A stretch of 64,000 nucleotides of DNA. Origin: Nemertoderma westbladi. Its lineage: Eukaryota > Xenacoelomorpha > Nemertodermatida > Nemertodermatidae. Both the position numbers and the translations under genes were made by a program. This document shows, in pieces, positions 23,505 through 39,899 of the stretch. The notes under the pieces are model-generated. The model was given only the letters and a program-made list of their open reading frames with translations, made no database searches and was not told the origin of the DNA. The stretch's first letter is position 1. Every line of letters starts with the position of its first letter. Where the stretch lies: the NCBI GenBank assembly GCA_032718475.1, contig JAUCBJ010000720.1, positions 1-64,000 of the forward strand. The letters run 5' to 3'.

Positions 23505-24470
23505 TTGTTGCTGGACTCCTCACACACAGAAACTTGTTGCTGGACTCCTCACACACAGAAACTTGTTGCTGGACCCCCTCACACACAGAAACTTGTTGCT
23601 GGACTCCTCACACACATAAACTTGTTGCTGGACTCCTCACACACAGAAACTTGTTGCTGGACTCCTCACACACATAAACTTGTTGCTGGACTCCTCACAC
23701 ACATAAACTTGTTGCTGGACCCCCTCACACACATAAACTTGTTGCTGGACTCCTCACACACATAAACTTGTTGCTGGACTCCTCACACACAGAAACTTGT
23801 TGCTGGACTCCTCACACACATAAACTTGTTGCTGGACTCCTCACACACATAAACTTGTTGCTGGACCCCCTCACACACATAAACTTGTTGCTGGACTCCT
23901 CACACACATAAACTTGTTGCTGGACTCCTCACACACAGAAACTTGTTGCTGGACTCCTCACACACATAAACTTGTTGCTGGACTCCTCACACACATAAAC
24001 TTGTTGCTGGACTCCTCACACACATAAACTTGTTGCTGGACTCCTCACACACAGAAACTTGTTGCTGGACTCCTCACACACATAAACTTGTTGCTGGACT
24101 CCTCACACACATAAACTTGTTGCTGGACTCCTCACACACATAAACTTGTTGCTGGACTCCTCACACACATAAACTTGTTGCTGGACTCCTCACACACATA
24201 AACTTGTTGCTGGACTCCTCACACACAGAAACTTGTTGCTGGACTCCTCACACACAGAAACTTGTTGCTGGACCCCCTCACACACAGAAACTTGTTGCTG
24301 GACTCCTCACACACATAAACTTGTTGCTGGACTCCTCACACACAGAAACTTGTTGCTGGACTCCTCACACACATAAACTTGTTGCTGGACTCCTCACACA
24401 CATAAACTTGTTGCTGGACCCCCTCACACACATAAACTTGTTGCTGGACTCCTCACACACATAAACTTGT
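23505..24470 (+). repeat. 699-bp higher-order repeat (copies offset 699 bp)
   Basis: The succession of monomer variants at 23505-23765 is the same as at 24204-24464. Confidence 0.75.
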
Positions 24471-24849
24471 TGCTGGACTCCTCACACACAGAAACTTGTT
24501 GCTGGACTCCTCACACACATAAACTTGTTGCTGGACTCCTCACACACATAAACTTGTTGCTGGACCCCCTCACACACATAAACTTGTTGCTGGACTCCTC
24601 ACACACATAAACTTGTTGCTGGACTCCTCACACACATAAACCTGTTGCTGGACTCCTCACACACAGAAACTTGTTGCTGGACTCCTCACACACATAAACT
24701 TGTTGCTGGACTCCTCACACACATAAACTTGTTGCTGGACCCCCTCACACACATAAACTTGTTGCTGGACTCCTCACACACATAAACTTGTTGCTGGACT
24801 CCTCACACACATAAACTTGTTGCTGGACTCCTCACACACATAAACTTGT

Positions 24850-25300
24850 TGCTGGACCCCCTCACACACATAAACTTGTTGCTGGACTCCTCACACACAT
24901 AAACTTGTTGCTGGACTCCTCACACACATAAACTTGTTGCTGGACCCCCTCACACACATAAACTTGTTGCTGGACTCCTCACACACATAAACTTGTTGCT
25001 GGACTCCTCACACACATAAACTTGTTGCTGGACCCCCTCACACACATAAACTTGTTGCTGGACTCCTCACACACATAAACTTGTTGCTGGACTCCTCACA
25101 CACATAAACTTGTTGCTGGACCCCCTCACACACATAAACTTGTTGCTGGACTCCTCACACACATAAACTTGTTGCTGGACTCCTCACACACATAAACTTG
25201 TTGCTGGACCCCCTCACACACATAAACTTGTTGCTGGACTCCTCACACACATAAACTTGTTGCTGGACTCCTCACACACATAAACTTGTTGCTGGACTCC
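24850..25300 (+). repeat. 88-bp trimeric higher-order repeat, about 5 copies
   Basis: One 30-bp ACCCCCT monomer followed by two 29-bp ACTCCT monomers repeats. The ACCCCCT monomers fall near 24856, 24944, 25032, 25120 and 25208. Confidence 0.85.
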
Positions 25301-28300
25301 TCACACACATAAACTTGTTGCTGGACTCCTCACACACATAAACTTGTTGCTGGACCCCCTCACACACATAAACTTGTTGCTGGACTCCTCACACACATAA
25401 ACCTGTTGCTGGACTCCTCACACCCAGAAACTTGTTGCTGGACCCCCTCACACACAGAAACTAGTTGCTGGACTCCTCACACACAGAAACTTGTTGCTGG
25501 ACTCCCTCACACACATAAACTTGTTGCTGGACTCCTCACACACATAAACTTGTTGCTGGACTCCTCACACACAGAAACTTGTTGCTGGACTCCCTCACAC
25601 ACATAAACTTGTTGCTGGACTCCTCACACACATAAACTTGTTGCTGGACCCCCTCACACACAGAAACTTGTTGCTGGACTCCTCACACACATAAACTTGT
25701 TGCTGGACCCCCTCACACATAGAAACTTGTTGCTGGACTCCTCACACACAGAAACTTGTTGCTGGACTCCTCACACACATAAACTTGTTGCTGGACCCCC
25801 TCACACACAGAAACTTGTTGCTGGACCCCCTCACACACATAAACTTGTTGCTGGACTCCTCACACACATAAACTTGTTGCTGGACCCCCTCACACACAGA
25901 AACTTGTTGCTGGACTCCTCACACACATAAACTTGTTGCTGGACCCCCTCGCACACAGAAACTTGTTGCTGGACTCCTCACACACAGAAACTTGTTGCTG
26001 GACTCCTCACACACAGAAACTTGTTGCTGGACTCCCTCACACACATAAACTTGTTGCTGGACTCCTCACACACATAAACTTGTTGCTGGACCCCCTCACA
26101 CACAGAAACTTGTTGCTGGACTCCTCACACACATAAACTTGTTGCTGGACCCCCTCACACATAGAAACTTGTTGCTGGACCCCCTCACACACAGAAACTT
26201 GTTGCTGGACTCCTCACACACATAAACTTGTTGCTGGACCCCCTCACACATAGAAACTTGTTGCTGGACTCCTCACACACAGAAACTTGTTGCTGGACTC
26301 CCTCACACACATAAACTTGTTGCTGGACCCCCTCGCACACAGAAACTTGTTGCTGGACTCCTCCCACACAGAAACTTGTTGCTGGACCCCCTCACACACA
26401 GAAACTTGTTGCTGGACTCCTCACACACATAAACCTGTTGCTGGACTCCTCACACACATAAACTTGTTGCTGGACCCCCTCACACACAGAAACTTGTTGC
26501 TGGACTCCCTCACACACAGAAACTTGTTGCTGGACTCCTCACACACATAAACCTGTTGCTGGACTCCTCACACACATAAACTTGTTGCTGGACCCCCTCA
26601 CACACAGAAACTTGTTGCTGGACTCCCTCACACACAGAAACTTGTTGCTGGACTCCTCACACACATAAACCTGTTGCTGGACTCCTCACACACATAAACC
26701 TGTTGCTGGACTCCTCACACACATAAACTTGTTGCTGGACCCCCTCACACACAGAAACTTGTTGCTGGACTCCCTCACACACATAAACTTGTTGCTGGAC
26801 CCCCTCACACACAGAAACTTGTTGCTGGACTCCTCACACACATAAACCTGTTGCTGGACTCCTCACACACATAAACTTGTTGCTGGACCCCCTCACACAC
26901 AGAAACTTGTTGCTGGACTCCTCACACACATAAACTTGTTGCTGGACTCCTCACACACATAAACTTGTTGCTGGACTCCTCACACACATAAACTTGTTGC
27001 TGGACTCCTCACACACATAAACTTGTTGCTGGACTCCTCACACACATAAACTTGTTGCTGGACTCCTCACACACATAAACTTGTTGCTGGACCCCCTCAC
27101 ACACAGAAACTTGTTGCTGGACTCCTCACACACATAAACTTGTTGCTGGACCCCCTCACACATAGAAACTTGTTGCTGGACCCCCTCACACACAGAAACT
27201 TGTTGCTGGACTCCTCACACACATAAACTTGTTGCTGGACCCCCTCACACATAGAAACTTGTTGCTGGACTCCTGGCACACAGAAACTTGTTGCTGGACT
27301 CCTCACACACATAAACTTGTTGCTGGACTCCTCACACACATAAACTAGTTGCTGGACTCCTCACACACAGAAACTTGTTGCTGGACTCCTCACACACAGA
27401 AACTTGTTGCTGGACTCCTCACACACATAAACTTGTTGCTGGACCCCCTCACACACAGAAACTTGTTGCTGGACTCCTCACACACAGAAACTTGTTGCTG
27501 GACTCCTCACACACAGAAACTTGTTGCTGGACCCCCTCACACACAGAAACTTGTTGCTGGACCCCCTCACACACATAAACTTGTTGCTGGACCCCCTCAC
27601 ACACAGAAACTTGTTGCTGGACTCCTCACACACATAAACTAGTTGCTGGACTCCTCACACACAGAAACTTGTTGCTGGACTCCTCACACACATAAACTAG
27701 TTGCTGGACTCCTCACACACAGAAACTTGTTGCTGGACCCCCTCACACACATAAACTTGTTGCTGGACTCCTCACACACAGAAACTTGTTGCTGGACTCC
27801 TCACACACAGAAACTTGTTGCTGGACCCCCTCACACACATAAACTTGTTGCTGGACTCCTCACACACAGAAACTTGTTGCTGGACTCCTCACACACAGAA
27901 ACTTGTTGCTGGACCCCCTCACACACAGAAACTTGTTGCTGGACTCCTCACACACAGAAACTTGTTGCTGGACTCCTCACACACAGAAACTTGTTGCTGG
28001 ACCCCCTCACACACATAAACTTGTTGCTGGACCCCCTCACACACAGAAACTTGTTGCTGGACTCCTCACACACAGAAACTTGTTGCTGGACTCCTCACAC
28101 ACATAAACTTGTTGCTGGACTCCTCACACACATAAACTTGTTGCTGGACTCCTCACACACAGAAACTTGTTGCTGGACTCCTCACACACAGAAACTTGTT
28201 GCTGGACCCCCTCACACACATAAACTTGTTGCTGGACCCCCTCACACACAGAAACTTGTTGCTGGACTCCTCACACACAGAAACTTGTTGCTGGACTCCT

Positions 28301-31300
28301 CACACACATAAACTTGTTGCTGGACTCCTCACACACATAAACTTGTTGCTGGACTCCTCACACACAGAAACTTGTTGCTGGACTCCTCACACACATAAAC
28401 TTGTTGCTGGACTCCTCACACATAGAAACTTGTTCCTGGACTCCTCACACACAGAAACTTGTTGCTGGACCCCCTCACACACATAAACTTGTTGCTGGAC
28501 CCCCTCACACACAGAAACTTGTTGCTGGACTCCTCACACACATAAACTAGTTGCTGGACTCCTCACACACAGAAACTTGTTGCTGGACCCCCTCACACAC
28601 ATAAACTTGTTGCTGGACTCCTCACACACAGAAACTTGTTGCTGGACTCCTCACACACAGAAACTTGTTGCTGGACCCCCTCACACACAGAAACTTGTTG
28701 CTGGACCCCCTCACACACATAAACTTGTTGCTGGACTCCTCACACACAGAAACTTGTTGCTGGACTCCTCACACACAGAAACTTGTTGCTGGACCCCCTC
28801 ACACACATAAACTTGTTGCTGGACCCCCTCACACACAGAAACTTGTTGCTGGACTCCTCACACACATAAACTAGTTGCTGGACTCCTCACACACAGAAAC
28901 TTGTTGCTGGACCCCCTCACACACATAAACTTGTTGCTGGACTCCTCACACACAGAAACTTGTTGCTGGACTCCTCACACACAGAAACTTGTTGCTGGAC
29001 CCCCACACACACAGAAACTTGTTGCTGGACTCCTCACACACAGAAACTTGTTGCTGGACTCCTCACACACAGAAACTTGTTGCTGGACTCCTCACACACA
29101 GAAACTTGTTGCTGGACTCCTCACACACATAAACTTGTTGCTGGACTCCTCACACACATAAACTTGTTGCTGGACCCCTCACACACAGAAACTTGTTGCT
29201 GGACTCCTCACACACATAAACTAGTTGCTGGACTCCTCACACACAGAAACTTGTTGCTGGACCCCCTCACACACATAAACTTGTTGCTGGACTCCTCACA
29301 CACAGAAACTTGTTGCTGGACTCCTCACACACAGAAACTTGTTGCTGGACCCCCTCACACACATAAACTTGTTGCTGGACTCCTCACACACAGAAACTTG
29401 TTGCTGGACCCCTCACACACAGAAACTTGTTGCTGGACTCCTCACACACATAAACTAGTTGCTGGACTCCTCACACACAGAAACTTGTTGCTGGACCCCC
29501 ACACACACAGAAACTTGTTGCTGGACTCCTCACACACAGAAACTTGTTGCTGGACTCCTCACACACAGAAACTTGTTGCTGGACTCCTCACACACAGAAA
29601 CTTGTTGCTGGACTCCTCACACACATAAACTTGTTGCTGGACCCCTCACACACAGAAACTTGTTGCTGGACCCCCTTACACACAGAAACTTGTTGCTGGA
29701 CTCCCTCACACACATAAACTTGTTGCTGGACTCCTCACACACATAAACTTGTTGCTGGACTCCTCACACACATAAACTTGTTGCTGGACTCCTCACACAC
29801 ATAAACTTGTTGCTGGACCCTCTCACACACAGAAACTTGTTGCTGGACTCCCTCACACACATGAACTTGTTGCTGCACTCCCTCACACACAGAAACTTGT
29901 TGCTGGACTCCCTCACACACATGAACTTGTTGCTGGACTCCTCACACACATAAACTTGTTGCTGGACCTCCTCACACACATAAACTTGTTGCTGGACTCC
30001 TCACACACAGAAACTTGTTGCTGGACTCCTCACACACATGAACTTGTTGCTGGACTCCTCACACACAGAAACTTGTTCCTGGACTCCTCACACACAGAAA
30101 CTTGTTGCTGGACTCCCTCACACACATGAACTTGTTGCTGCACTCCCTCACACACAGAAACTTGTTGCTGGACTCCCTCACACACATGAACTTGTTGCTG
30201 GACTCCTCACACACATAAACTTGTTGCTGGACCTCCTCACACACATAAACTTGTTGCTGGACTCCTCACACACATAAACTTGTTGCTGGACCCCCTCACA
30301 CACATAAACTTGTTGCTGGACTCCTCACACACAGAAACTTGTTGCTGGACTCCTCACACACATGAACTTGTTGCTGGACTCCTCACACACAGAAACTTGT
30401 TCCTGGACTCCTCACACACATGAACTTGTTGCTGGACTCCTCACACACATAAACTTGTTGCTGGACCTCCTCACACACATAAACTTGTTGCTGCACTCCC
30501 TCACACACAGAAACTTGTTGCTGGACTCCCTCACACACATGAACTTGTTGCTGCACTCCCTCACACACAGAAACTTGTTGCTGGACTCCCTCACACACAT
30601 GAACTTGTTGCTGGACTCCTCACACACATAAACTTGTTGCTGGACCTCCTCACACACATAAACTTGTTGCTGGACTCCTCACACACATAAACTTGTTGCT
30701 GGACCCCCTCACACACATAAACTTGTTGCTGGACTCCTCACACACAGAAACTTGTTGCTGGACTCCTCACACACATGAACTTGTTGCTGGACTCCTCACA
30801 CACAGAAACTTGTTCCTGGACTCCTCACACACATAAACTTGTTGCTGGACCTCCTCACACACATAAACTTGTTGCTGGACTCCTCACACACAGAAACTTG
30901 TTGCTGGACTCCTCACACACATAAACTTGTTCCTGGACTCCTCACACACATGAACTTGTTGCTGGACTCCTCACACACAGAAACTTGTTCCTGGACTCCT
31001 CACACACATGAACTTGTTGCTGGACTCCTCACACACATAAACTTGTTGCTGGACTCCTCACACACATGAACTTGTTGCTGGACTCCTCACACACAGAAAC
31101 TTGTTGCTGGACTCCTCACACACAGAAACTTGTTCCTGGACTCCTCACACACATGAACTTGTTGCTGGACTCCTCACACACATAAACTTGTTGCTGGACT
31201 CCTCACACACATGAACTTGTTGCTGGACTCCTCACACACAGAAACTTGTTGCTGGACTCCCTCACACACAGAAACTTGTTGCTGGACTCCTCACACACAT

Positions 31301-34300
31301 GAACTTGTTGCTGGACTCCTCACACACAGAAACTTGTTCCTGGACTCCTCACACACATAAACTTGTTGCTGGACTCCTCACACACATAAACTTGTTGCTG
31401 GACTCCTCACACACATAAACTTGTTGCTGGACTCCTCACACACATAAACTTGTTGCTGGACTCCTCACACACATGAACTTGTTGCTGGACTCCTCACACA
31501 CATAAACTTGTTCCTGGACTCCTCACACACAGAAACTTGTTCCTGGACTCCTCACACACATGAACTTGTTGCTGGACTCCTCACACACAGAAACTTGTTG
31601 CTGGACTCCTCACACACAGAAACTTGTTCCTGGACTCCTCACACACAGAAACTTGTTGCTGGACTCCTCACACACAGAAACTTGTTCCTGGACTCCTCAC
31701 ACACATGAACTTGTTGCTGGACTCCTCACACACAGAAACTTGTTGCTGGACTCCTCACACACAGAAACTTGTTCCTGGACTCCTCACACACAGAAACTTG
31801 TTCCTGGACTCCTCACACACATGAACTTGTTGCTGGACTCCTCACACACAGAAACTTGTTGCTGGACTCCTCACACACATGAACTTGTTGCTGGACTCCT
31901 CACACACAGAAACTTGTTGCTGGACTCCTCACACACATAAACTTGTTCCTGGACTCCTCACACACAGAAACTTGTTCCTGGACTCCTCACACACATGAAC
32001 TTGTTGCTGGACTCCTCACACACAGAAACTTGTTGCTGGACTCCTCACACACATGAACTTGTTGCTGGACTCCTCACACACAGAAACTTGTTGCTGGACT
32101 CCTCACACACATAAACTTGTTGCTGGACTCCTCACACACATAAACTTGTTGCTGGACTCCTCACACACATAAACTTGTTGCTGGACTCCTCACACACATA
32201 AACTTGTTCCTGGACTCCTCACACACAGAAACTTGTTCCTGGACTCCTCACACACATGAACTTGTTGCTGGACTCCTCACACACATAAACTTGTTGCTGG
32301 ACTCCTCACACACATAAACTTGTTCCTGGACTCCTCACACACAGAAACTTGTTGCTGGACTCCTCACACACATAAACTTGTTGCTGGACTCCTCACACAC
32401 AGAAACTTGTTGCTGGACTCCTCACACACATGAACTTGTTGCTGGACTCCTCACACACAGAAACTTGTTGCTGGACTCCTCACACACATAAACTTGTTCC
32501 TGGACTCCTCACACACAGAAACTTGTTCCTGGACTCCTCACACACATGAACTTGTTGCTGGACTCCTCACACACAGAAACTTGTTGCTGGACTCCTCACA
32601 CACATGAACTTGTTGCTGGACTCCTCACACACATAAACTTGTTCCTGGACTCCTCACACACAGAAACTTGTTCCTGGACTCCTCACACACATGAACTTGT
32701 TGCTGGACTCCTCACACACATAAACTTGTTGCTGGACTCCTCACACACATAAACTTGTTCCTGGACTCCTCACACACAGAAACTTGTTCCTGGACTCCTC
32801 ACACACATGAACTTGTTGCTGGACTCCTCACACACAGAAACTTGTTGCTGGACTCCTCACACACATGAACTTGTTGCTGGACTCCTCACACACAGAAACT
32901 TGTTGCTGGACTCCTCACACACATAAACTTGTTCCTGGACTCCTCACACACAGAAACTTGTTCCTGGACTCCTCACACACATGAACTTGTTGCTGGACTC
33001 CTCACACACAGAAACTTGTTGCTGGACTCCTCACACACATGAACTTGTTGCTGGACTCCTCACACACATAAACTTGTTGCTGGACTCCTCACACACATAA
33101 ACTTGTTCCTGGACTCCTCACACACAGAAACTTGTTCCTGGACTCCTCACACACATGAACTTGTTGCTGGACTCCTCACACACAGAAACTTGTTGCTGGA
33201 CTCCTCACACACAGAAACTTGTTGCTGGACTCCTCACACACAGAAACTTGTTCCTGGACTCCTCACACACATGAACTTGTTGCTGGACTCCTCACACACA
33301 GAAACTTGTTGCTGGACTCCTCACACACAGAAACTTGTTGCTGGACTCCTCACACACAGAAACTTGTTGCTGGACTCCTCACACACATAAACTTGTTGCT
33401 GGACTCCTCACACACATAAACTTGTTCCTGGACTCCTCACACACAGAAACTTGTTCCTGGACTCCTCACACACATGAACTTGTTGCTGGACTCCTCACAC
33501 ACAGAAACTTGTTGCTGGACTCCTCACACACATAAACTTGTTGCTGGACTCCTCACACACATAAACTTGTTCCTGGACTCCTCACACACAGAAACTTGTT
33601 CCTGGACTCCTCACACACATAAACTTGTTGCTGGACTCCTCACACACATAAACTTGTTCCTGGACTCCTCACACACAGAAACTTGTTCCTGGACTCCTCA
33701 CACACATGAACTTGTTGCTGGACTCCTCACACACATAAACTTGTTGCTGGACTCCTCACACACATAAACTTGTTGCTGGACTCCTCACACACAGAAACTT
33801 GTTGCTGGACTCCTCACACACAGAAACTTGTTGCTGGACTCCTCACACACATAAACTTGTTGCTGGACTCCTCACACACAGAAACTTGTTGCTGGACTCC
33901 TCACACACAGAAACTTGTTGCTGGACTCCTCACACACATAAACTTGTTGCTGGACTCCTCACACACATAAACTTGTTCCTGGACTCCTCACACACAGAAA
34001 CTTGTTCCTGGACTCCTCACACACATGAACTTGTTGCTGGACTCCTCACACACAGAAACTTGTTGCTGGACTCCCTCACACACATAAACTTGTTGCTGGA
34101 CTCCTCACACACAGAAACTTGTTCCTGGACTCCTCACACACATGAACTTGTTGCTGGACTCCTCACACACAGAAACTTGTTGCTGGACTCCTCACACACA
34201 GAAACTTGTTGCTGGACTCCTCACACACAGAAACTTGTTGCTGGACTCCTCACACACATAAACTTGTTGCTGGACTCCTCACACACATAAACTTGTTCCT

Positions 34301-37300
34301 GGACTCCTCACACACAGAAACTTGTTCCTGGACTCCTCACACACAGAAACTTGTTCCTGGACTCCTCACACACATAAACTTGTTCCTGGACTCCTCACAC
34401 ACATAAACTTGTTCCTGGACTCCTCACACACATAAACTTGTTCCTGGACTCCTCACACACATAAACTTGTTGCTGGACTCCTCACACACATAAACTTGTT
34501 CCTGGACTCCTCACACACATAAACTTGTTCCTGGACTCCTCACACACAGAAACTTGTTCCTGGACTCCTCACACACAGAAACTTGTTCCTGGACTCCTCA
34601 CACACAGAAACTTGTTCCTGGACTCCTCACACACATAAACTTGTTCCTGGACTCCTCACACACATAAACTTGTTCCTGGACTCCTCACACACATAAACTT
34701 GTTCCTGGACTCCTCACACACATAAACTTGTTGCTGGACTCCTCACACACATAAACTTGTTCCTGGACTCCTCACACACATAAACTTGTTCCTGGACTCC
34801 TCACACACATAAACTTGTTCCTGGACTCCTCACACACATAAACTTGTTGCTGGACTCCTCACACACAGAAACTTGTTCCTGGACTCCTCACACACAGAAA
34901 CTTGTTGCTGGACTCCTCACACACAGAAACTTGTTCCTGGACTCCTCACACACAGAAACTTGTTCCTGGACTCCTCACACACATAAACTTGTTCCTGGAC
35001 TCCTCACACACATAAACTTGTTCCTGGACTCCTCACACACAGAAACTTGTTCCTGGACTCCTCACACACAGAAACTTGTTCCTGGACTCCTCACACACAT
35101 AAACTTGTTGCTGGACTCCTCACACACATAAACTTGTTCCTGGACTCCTCACACACAGAAACTTGTTCCTGGACTCCTCACACACATAAACTTGTTGCTG
35201 GACTCCTCACACACATAAACTTGTTCCTGGACTCCTCACACACATAAACTTGTTCCTGGACTCCTCACACACAGAAACTTGTTCCTGGACTCCTCACACA
35301 CATAAACTTGTTGCTGGACTCCTCACACACATAAACTTGTTCCTGGACTCCTCACACACAGAAACTTGTTCCTGGACTCCTCACACACAGAAACTTGTTC
35401 CTGGACTCCTCACACACATAAACTTGTTGCTGGACTCCTCACACACATAAACTTGTTGCTGGACTCCTCACACACATAAACTTGTTCCTGGACTCCTCAC
35501 ACACAGAAACTTGTTCCTGGACTCCCTCACACACAGAAACTTGTTCCTGGACTCCCTCACACACATGAACTTGTTGCTGGACTCCTCACACACATAAACT
35601 TGTTGCTGGACTCCTCACACACATAAACTTGTTGCTGGACTCCTCACACACAGAAACTTGTTGCTGGACTCCTCACACACATAAACTTGTTCCTGGACTC
35701 CTCACACACATAAACTTGTTGCTGGACTCCTCACACACATAAACTTGTTCCTGGACTCCTCACACACAGAAACTTGTTCCTGGACTCCTCACACACATGA
35801 AACTTGTTGCTGGACTCCTCACACACAGAAACTTGTTGCTGGACTCCTCACACACATAAACTTGTTGCTGGACTCCTCACACACATAAACTTGTTCCTGG
35901 ACTCCTCACACACAGAAACTTGTTCCTGGACTCCTCACACACATGAACTTGTTGCTGGACTCCTCACACACAGAAACTTGTTGCTGGACTCCTCACACAC
36001 ATAAACTTGTTGCTGGACTCCTCACACACAGAAACTTGTTGCTGGACTCCTCACACACATGAACTTGTTGCTGGACTCCTCACACACATAAACTTGTTGC
36101 TGGACTCCTCACACACATAAACTTGTTCCTGGACTCCTCACACACAGAAACTTGTTCCTGGACTCCTCACACACATGAACTTGTTGCTGGACTCCTCACA
36201 CACATAAACTTGTTGCTGGACTCCTCACACACATAAACTTGTTCCTGGACTCCTCACACACAGAAACTTGTTCCTGGACTCCTCACACACATGAACTTGT
36301 TGCTGGACTCCTCACACACATAAACTTGTTGCTGGACTCCTCACACACATAAACTTGTTCCTGGACTCCTCACACACAGAAACTTGTTCCTGGACTCCTC
36401 ACACACATGAACTTGTTGCTGGACTCCTCACACACAGAAACTTGTTGCTGGACCTCCTCACACACATAAACTTGTTGCTGGACTCCTCACACACAGAAAC
36501 TTGTTGCTGGACTCCTCACACACATAAACTTGTTCCTGGACTCCTCACACACAGAAACTTGTTGCTGGACCCCCTCACACACAGAAACTTGTTGCTGGAC
36601 TCCTCACACACAGAAACTTGTTCCTGGACTCCTCACACACAGAAACTTGTTCCTGGACTCCTCACACACAGAAACTTGTTCCTGGACTCCTCACACACAG
36701 AAACTTGTTGCTGGACCCCCTCACACACAGAAACTTGTTGCTGGACTCCCTCACACACAGAAACTAGTTGCTGGACTCCTCACACACAGAAACTTGTTGC
36801 TGGACCCCCTCACACACATGAACTTGTTGCTGGACTCCTCACACACAGAAACTTGTTGCTGGACCCCCTCACACACAGAAACTTGTTGCTGGACTCCCTC
36901 ACACACAGAAACTAGTTGCTGGACTCCTCACACACAGAAACTTGTTGCTGGACCCCCTCACACACAGAAACTAGTTGCTGGACCCCCTCACACACAGAAA
37001 CTTGTTCCTGGACTCCTCACACACATGAACTTGTTGCTGGACTCCTCACACACAGAAACTTGTTGCTGGACTCCCTCACACACAGAAACTTGTTGCTGGA
37101 CTCCTCACACACAGAAACTTGTTGCTGGACCCCCTCACACACAGAAACTTGTTGCTGGACTCCCTCACACACAGAAACTAGTTGCTGGACTCCTCACACA
37201 CAGAAACTTGTTGCTGGACCCCCTCACACACAGAAACTTGTTCCTGGACTCCTCACACACAGAAACTTGTTGCTGGACTCCCTCACACACAGAAACTTGT

Positions 37301-38498
37301 TGCTGGACTCCTCACACACAGAAACTTGTTCCTGGACTCCTCACACACAGAAACTTGTTGCTGGACTCCTCACACACAGAAACTTGTTGCTGGACTCCCT
37401 CACACACAGAAACTTGTTGCTGGACTCCTCACACACAGAAACTTGTTCCTGGACTCCTCACACACAGAAACTTGTTCCTGGACTCCTCACACACAGAAAC
37501 TTGTTGCTGGACCCCCTCACACACATAAACTTGTTGCTGGACTCCTCACACACAGAAACTTGTTCCTGGACTCCTCACACACATAAACTTGTTGCTGGAC
37601 CCCTCACACACAGAAACTTGTTCCTGGACTCCTCACACACAGAAACTTGTTCCTGGACTCCTCACACACAGAAACTTGTTGCTGGACTCCTCACACACAT
37701 AAACTTGTTGCTGGACTCCTCACACACAGAAACTTGTTGCTGGACTCCTCACACACATGAACTTGTTGCTGGACTCCTCACACACATAAACTTGTTGCTG
37801 GACTCCTCACACACAGAAACTTGTTGCTGGACTCCTCACACACATAAACTTGTTGCTGGACTCCTCACACACAGAAACTTGTTGCTGGACTCCTCACACA
37901 CATGAACTTGTTGCTGGACTCCTCACACACATAAACTTGTTGCTGGACTCCTCACACACAGAAACTTGTTGCTGGACTCCTCACACACATGAACTTGTTG
38001 CTGGACTCCTCACACACAGAAACTTGTTGCTGGACTCCTCACACACATAAACTTGTTGCTGGACTCCTCACACACAGAAACTTGTTGCTGGACTCCTCAC
38101 ACACATAAACTTGTTGCTGGACTCCTCACACACAGAAACTTGTTGCTGGACTCCTCACACACATGAACTTGTTGCTGGACTCCTCACACACATAAACTTG
38201 TTGCTGGACTCCTCACACACAGAAACTTGTTCCTGGACTCCTCACACACAGAAACTTGTTGCTGGACTCCTCACACACATAAACTTGTTGCTGGACTCCT
38301 CACACACAGAAACTTGTTGCTGGACTCCTCACACACATGAACTTGTTGCTGGACTCCTCACACACATAAACTTGTTGCTGGACTCCTCACACACAGAAAC
38401 TTGTTGCTGGACTCCTCACACACAGAAACTTGTTGCTGGACCCCCTCACACACAGAAACTTGTTGCTGGACCCCCTCACACACAGAAACTTGTTGCTG

Positions 38499-39560
38499 CA
38501 ACTTGTTTCTGCAACTTGTTTCAGCAACTTGTTTCTGAAACTTGTTGCTGGACCCCCTCACACACATAAACTTGTTGCTGCAACTTGTTTCTGCAACTTG
38601 TTTCAGCAACTTGTTTCTGAAACTTGTTGCTGGACCCCCTCACACACAGAAACTTGTTGCTGGACCCCCTCACACACAGAAACTTGTTGCTGGACCCATC
38701 ACACATAAACTTGTTGCTGGACTCCTCACACACAGAAACTTGTTCCTGGACTCCTCACACACAGAAACTTGTTGCTGCAACTTGTTTCTGCAACTTGTTT
38801 CAGCAACTTGTTTCTGAAACTTGTTGCTGGACCCCCTCACACACAGAAACTTGTTGCTGGACCCCCTCACACACAGAAACTTGTTGCTGGACCCCCTCAC
38901 ACACAGAAACTTGTTGCTGGACCCCCTCACACACAGAAACTTGTTGCTGGACCCCCTCACACACAGAAACTTGTTGCTGGACCCCCTCACACACAGAAAC
39001 TTGTTGCTGGACCCCCTCACACACATAAACTTGTTGCTGGACCTCCTCACACACATAAACTTGTTCCTGGACTCCTCACACACAGAAACTTGTTGCTGCA
39101 ACTTGTTTCTGCAACTTGTTTCAGCAACTTGTTTCTGAAACTTGTTGCTGGACCCCCTCACACACAGAAACTTGTTGCTGGACCCCCTCACACACAGAAA
39201 CTTGTTGCTGGACCCCCTCACACACAGAAACTTGTTGCTGGACCCCCTCACACACAGAAACTTGTTGCTGGACCCCCTCACACACAGAAACTTGTTGCTG
39301 GACCCCCTCACACACAGAAACTTGTTGCTGGACCCCCTCACACACAGAAACTTGTTGCTGGACCCCCTCACACACAGAAACTTGTTGCTGGACCCCCTCA
39401 CACACATAAACTTGTTGCTGGACCTCCTCACACACATAAACTTGTTGCTGGACTCCTCACACACAGAAACTTGTTCCTGGACTCCTCACACACAGAAACT
39501 TGTTGCTGCAACTTGTTTCTGCAACTTGTTTCAGCAACTTGTTTCTGAAACTTGTTGCTG
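38499..39560 (+). repeat. 13-bp-periodic modules inside the satellite, five of eight copies
   Basis: Each 52-bp module reads CAACTTGTTTCTG, CAACTTGTTTCAG, CAACTTGTTTCTG, AAACTTGTTGCTG, then returns to the normal monomer. Copies here are at 38499, 38581, 38778, 39099 and 39509. Between them are runs of pure 30-bp monomers (38821-39019 and 39142-39400) with no variation except at their last monomers. Confidence 0.93.
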
Positions 39561-39899
39561 GACCCCCTCACACACAGAAACTTGTTGCTGGACCCCCTCA
39601 CACACAGAAACTTGTTGCTGGACCCCCTCACACATAGAAACTTGTTGCTGGACCCCCTCACACACATAAACTTGTTGCTGGACTCCTCACACACAGAAAC
39701 TTGTTCCTGGACTCCTCACACACAGAAACTTGTTGCTGGACTCCTCACACACAGAAACTTGTTGCTGGACCCCCTCACACACATAAACTTGTTGCTGGAC
39801 TCCTCACACACAGAAACTTGTTCCTGGACTCCTCACACACAGAAACTTGTTGCTGGACTCCTCACACACAGAAACTTGTTGCTGGACTCCTCACACACA

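Noticed and set aside
36530-37905. Very long open frames (over 320 codons) in the satellite, apparently repeat proteins rich in HTETCCWTP and THINLLLD motifs
   Set aside because: They are translations of the 29/30-bp monomer, occur in all forward frames and on the reverse strand, and arise wherever monomers lack TAA or TGA. No promoter, leader or unique coding part is visible.
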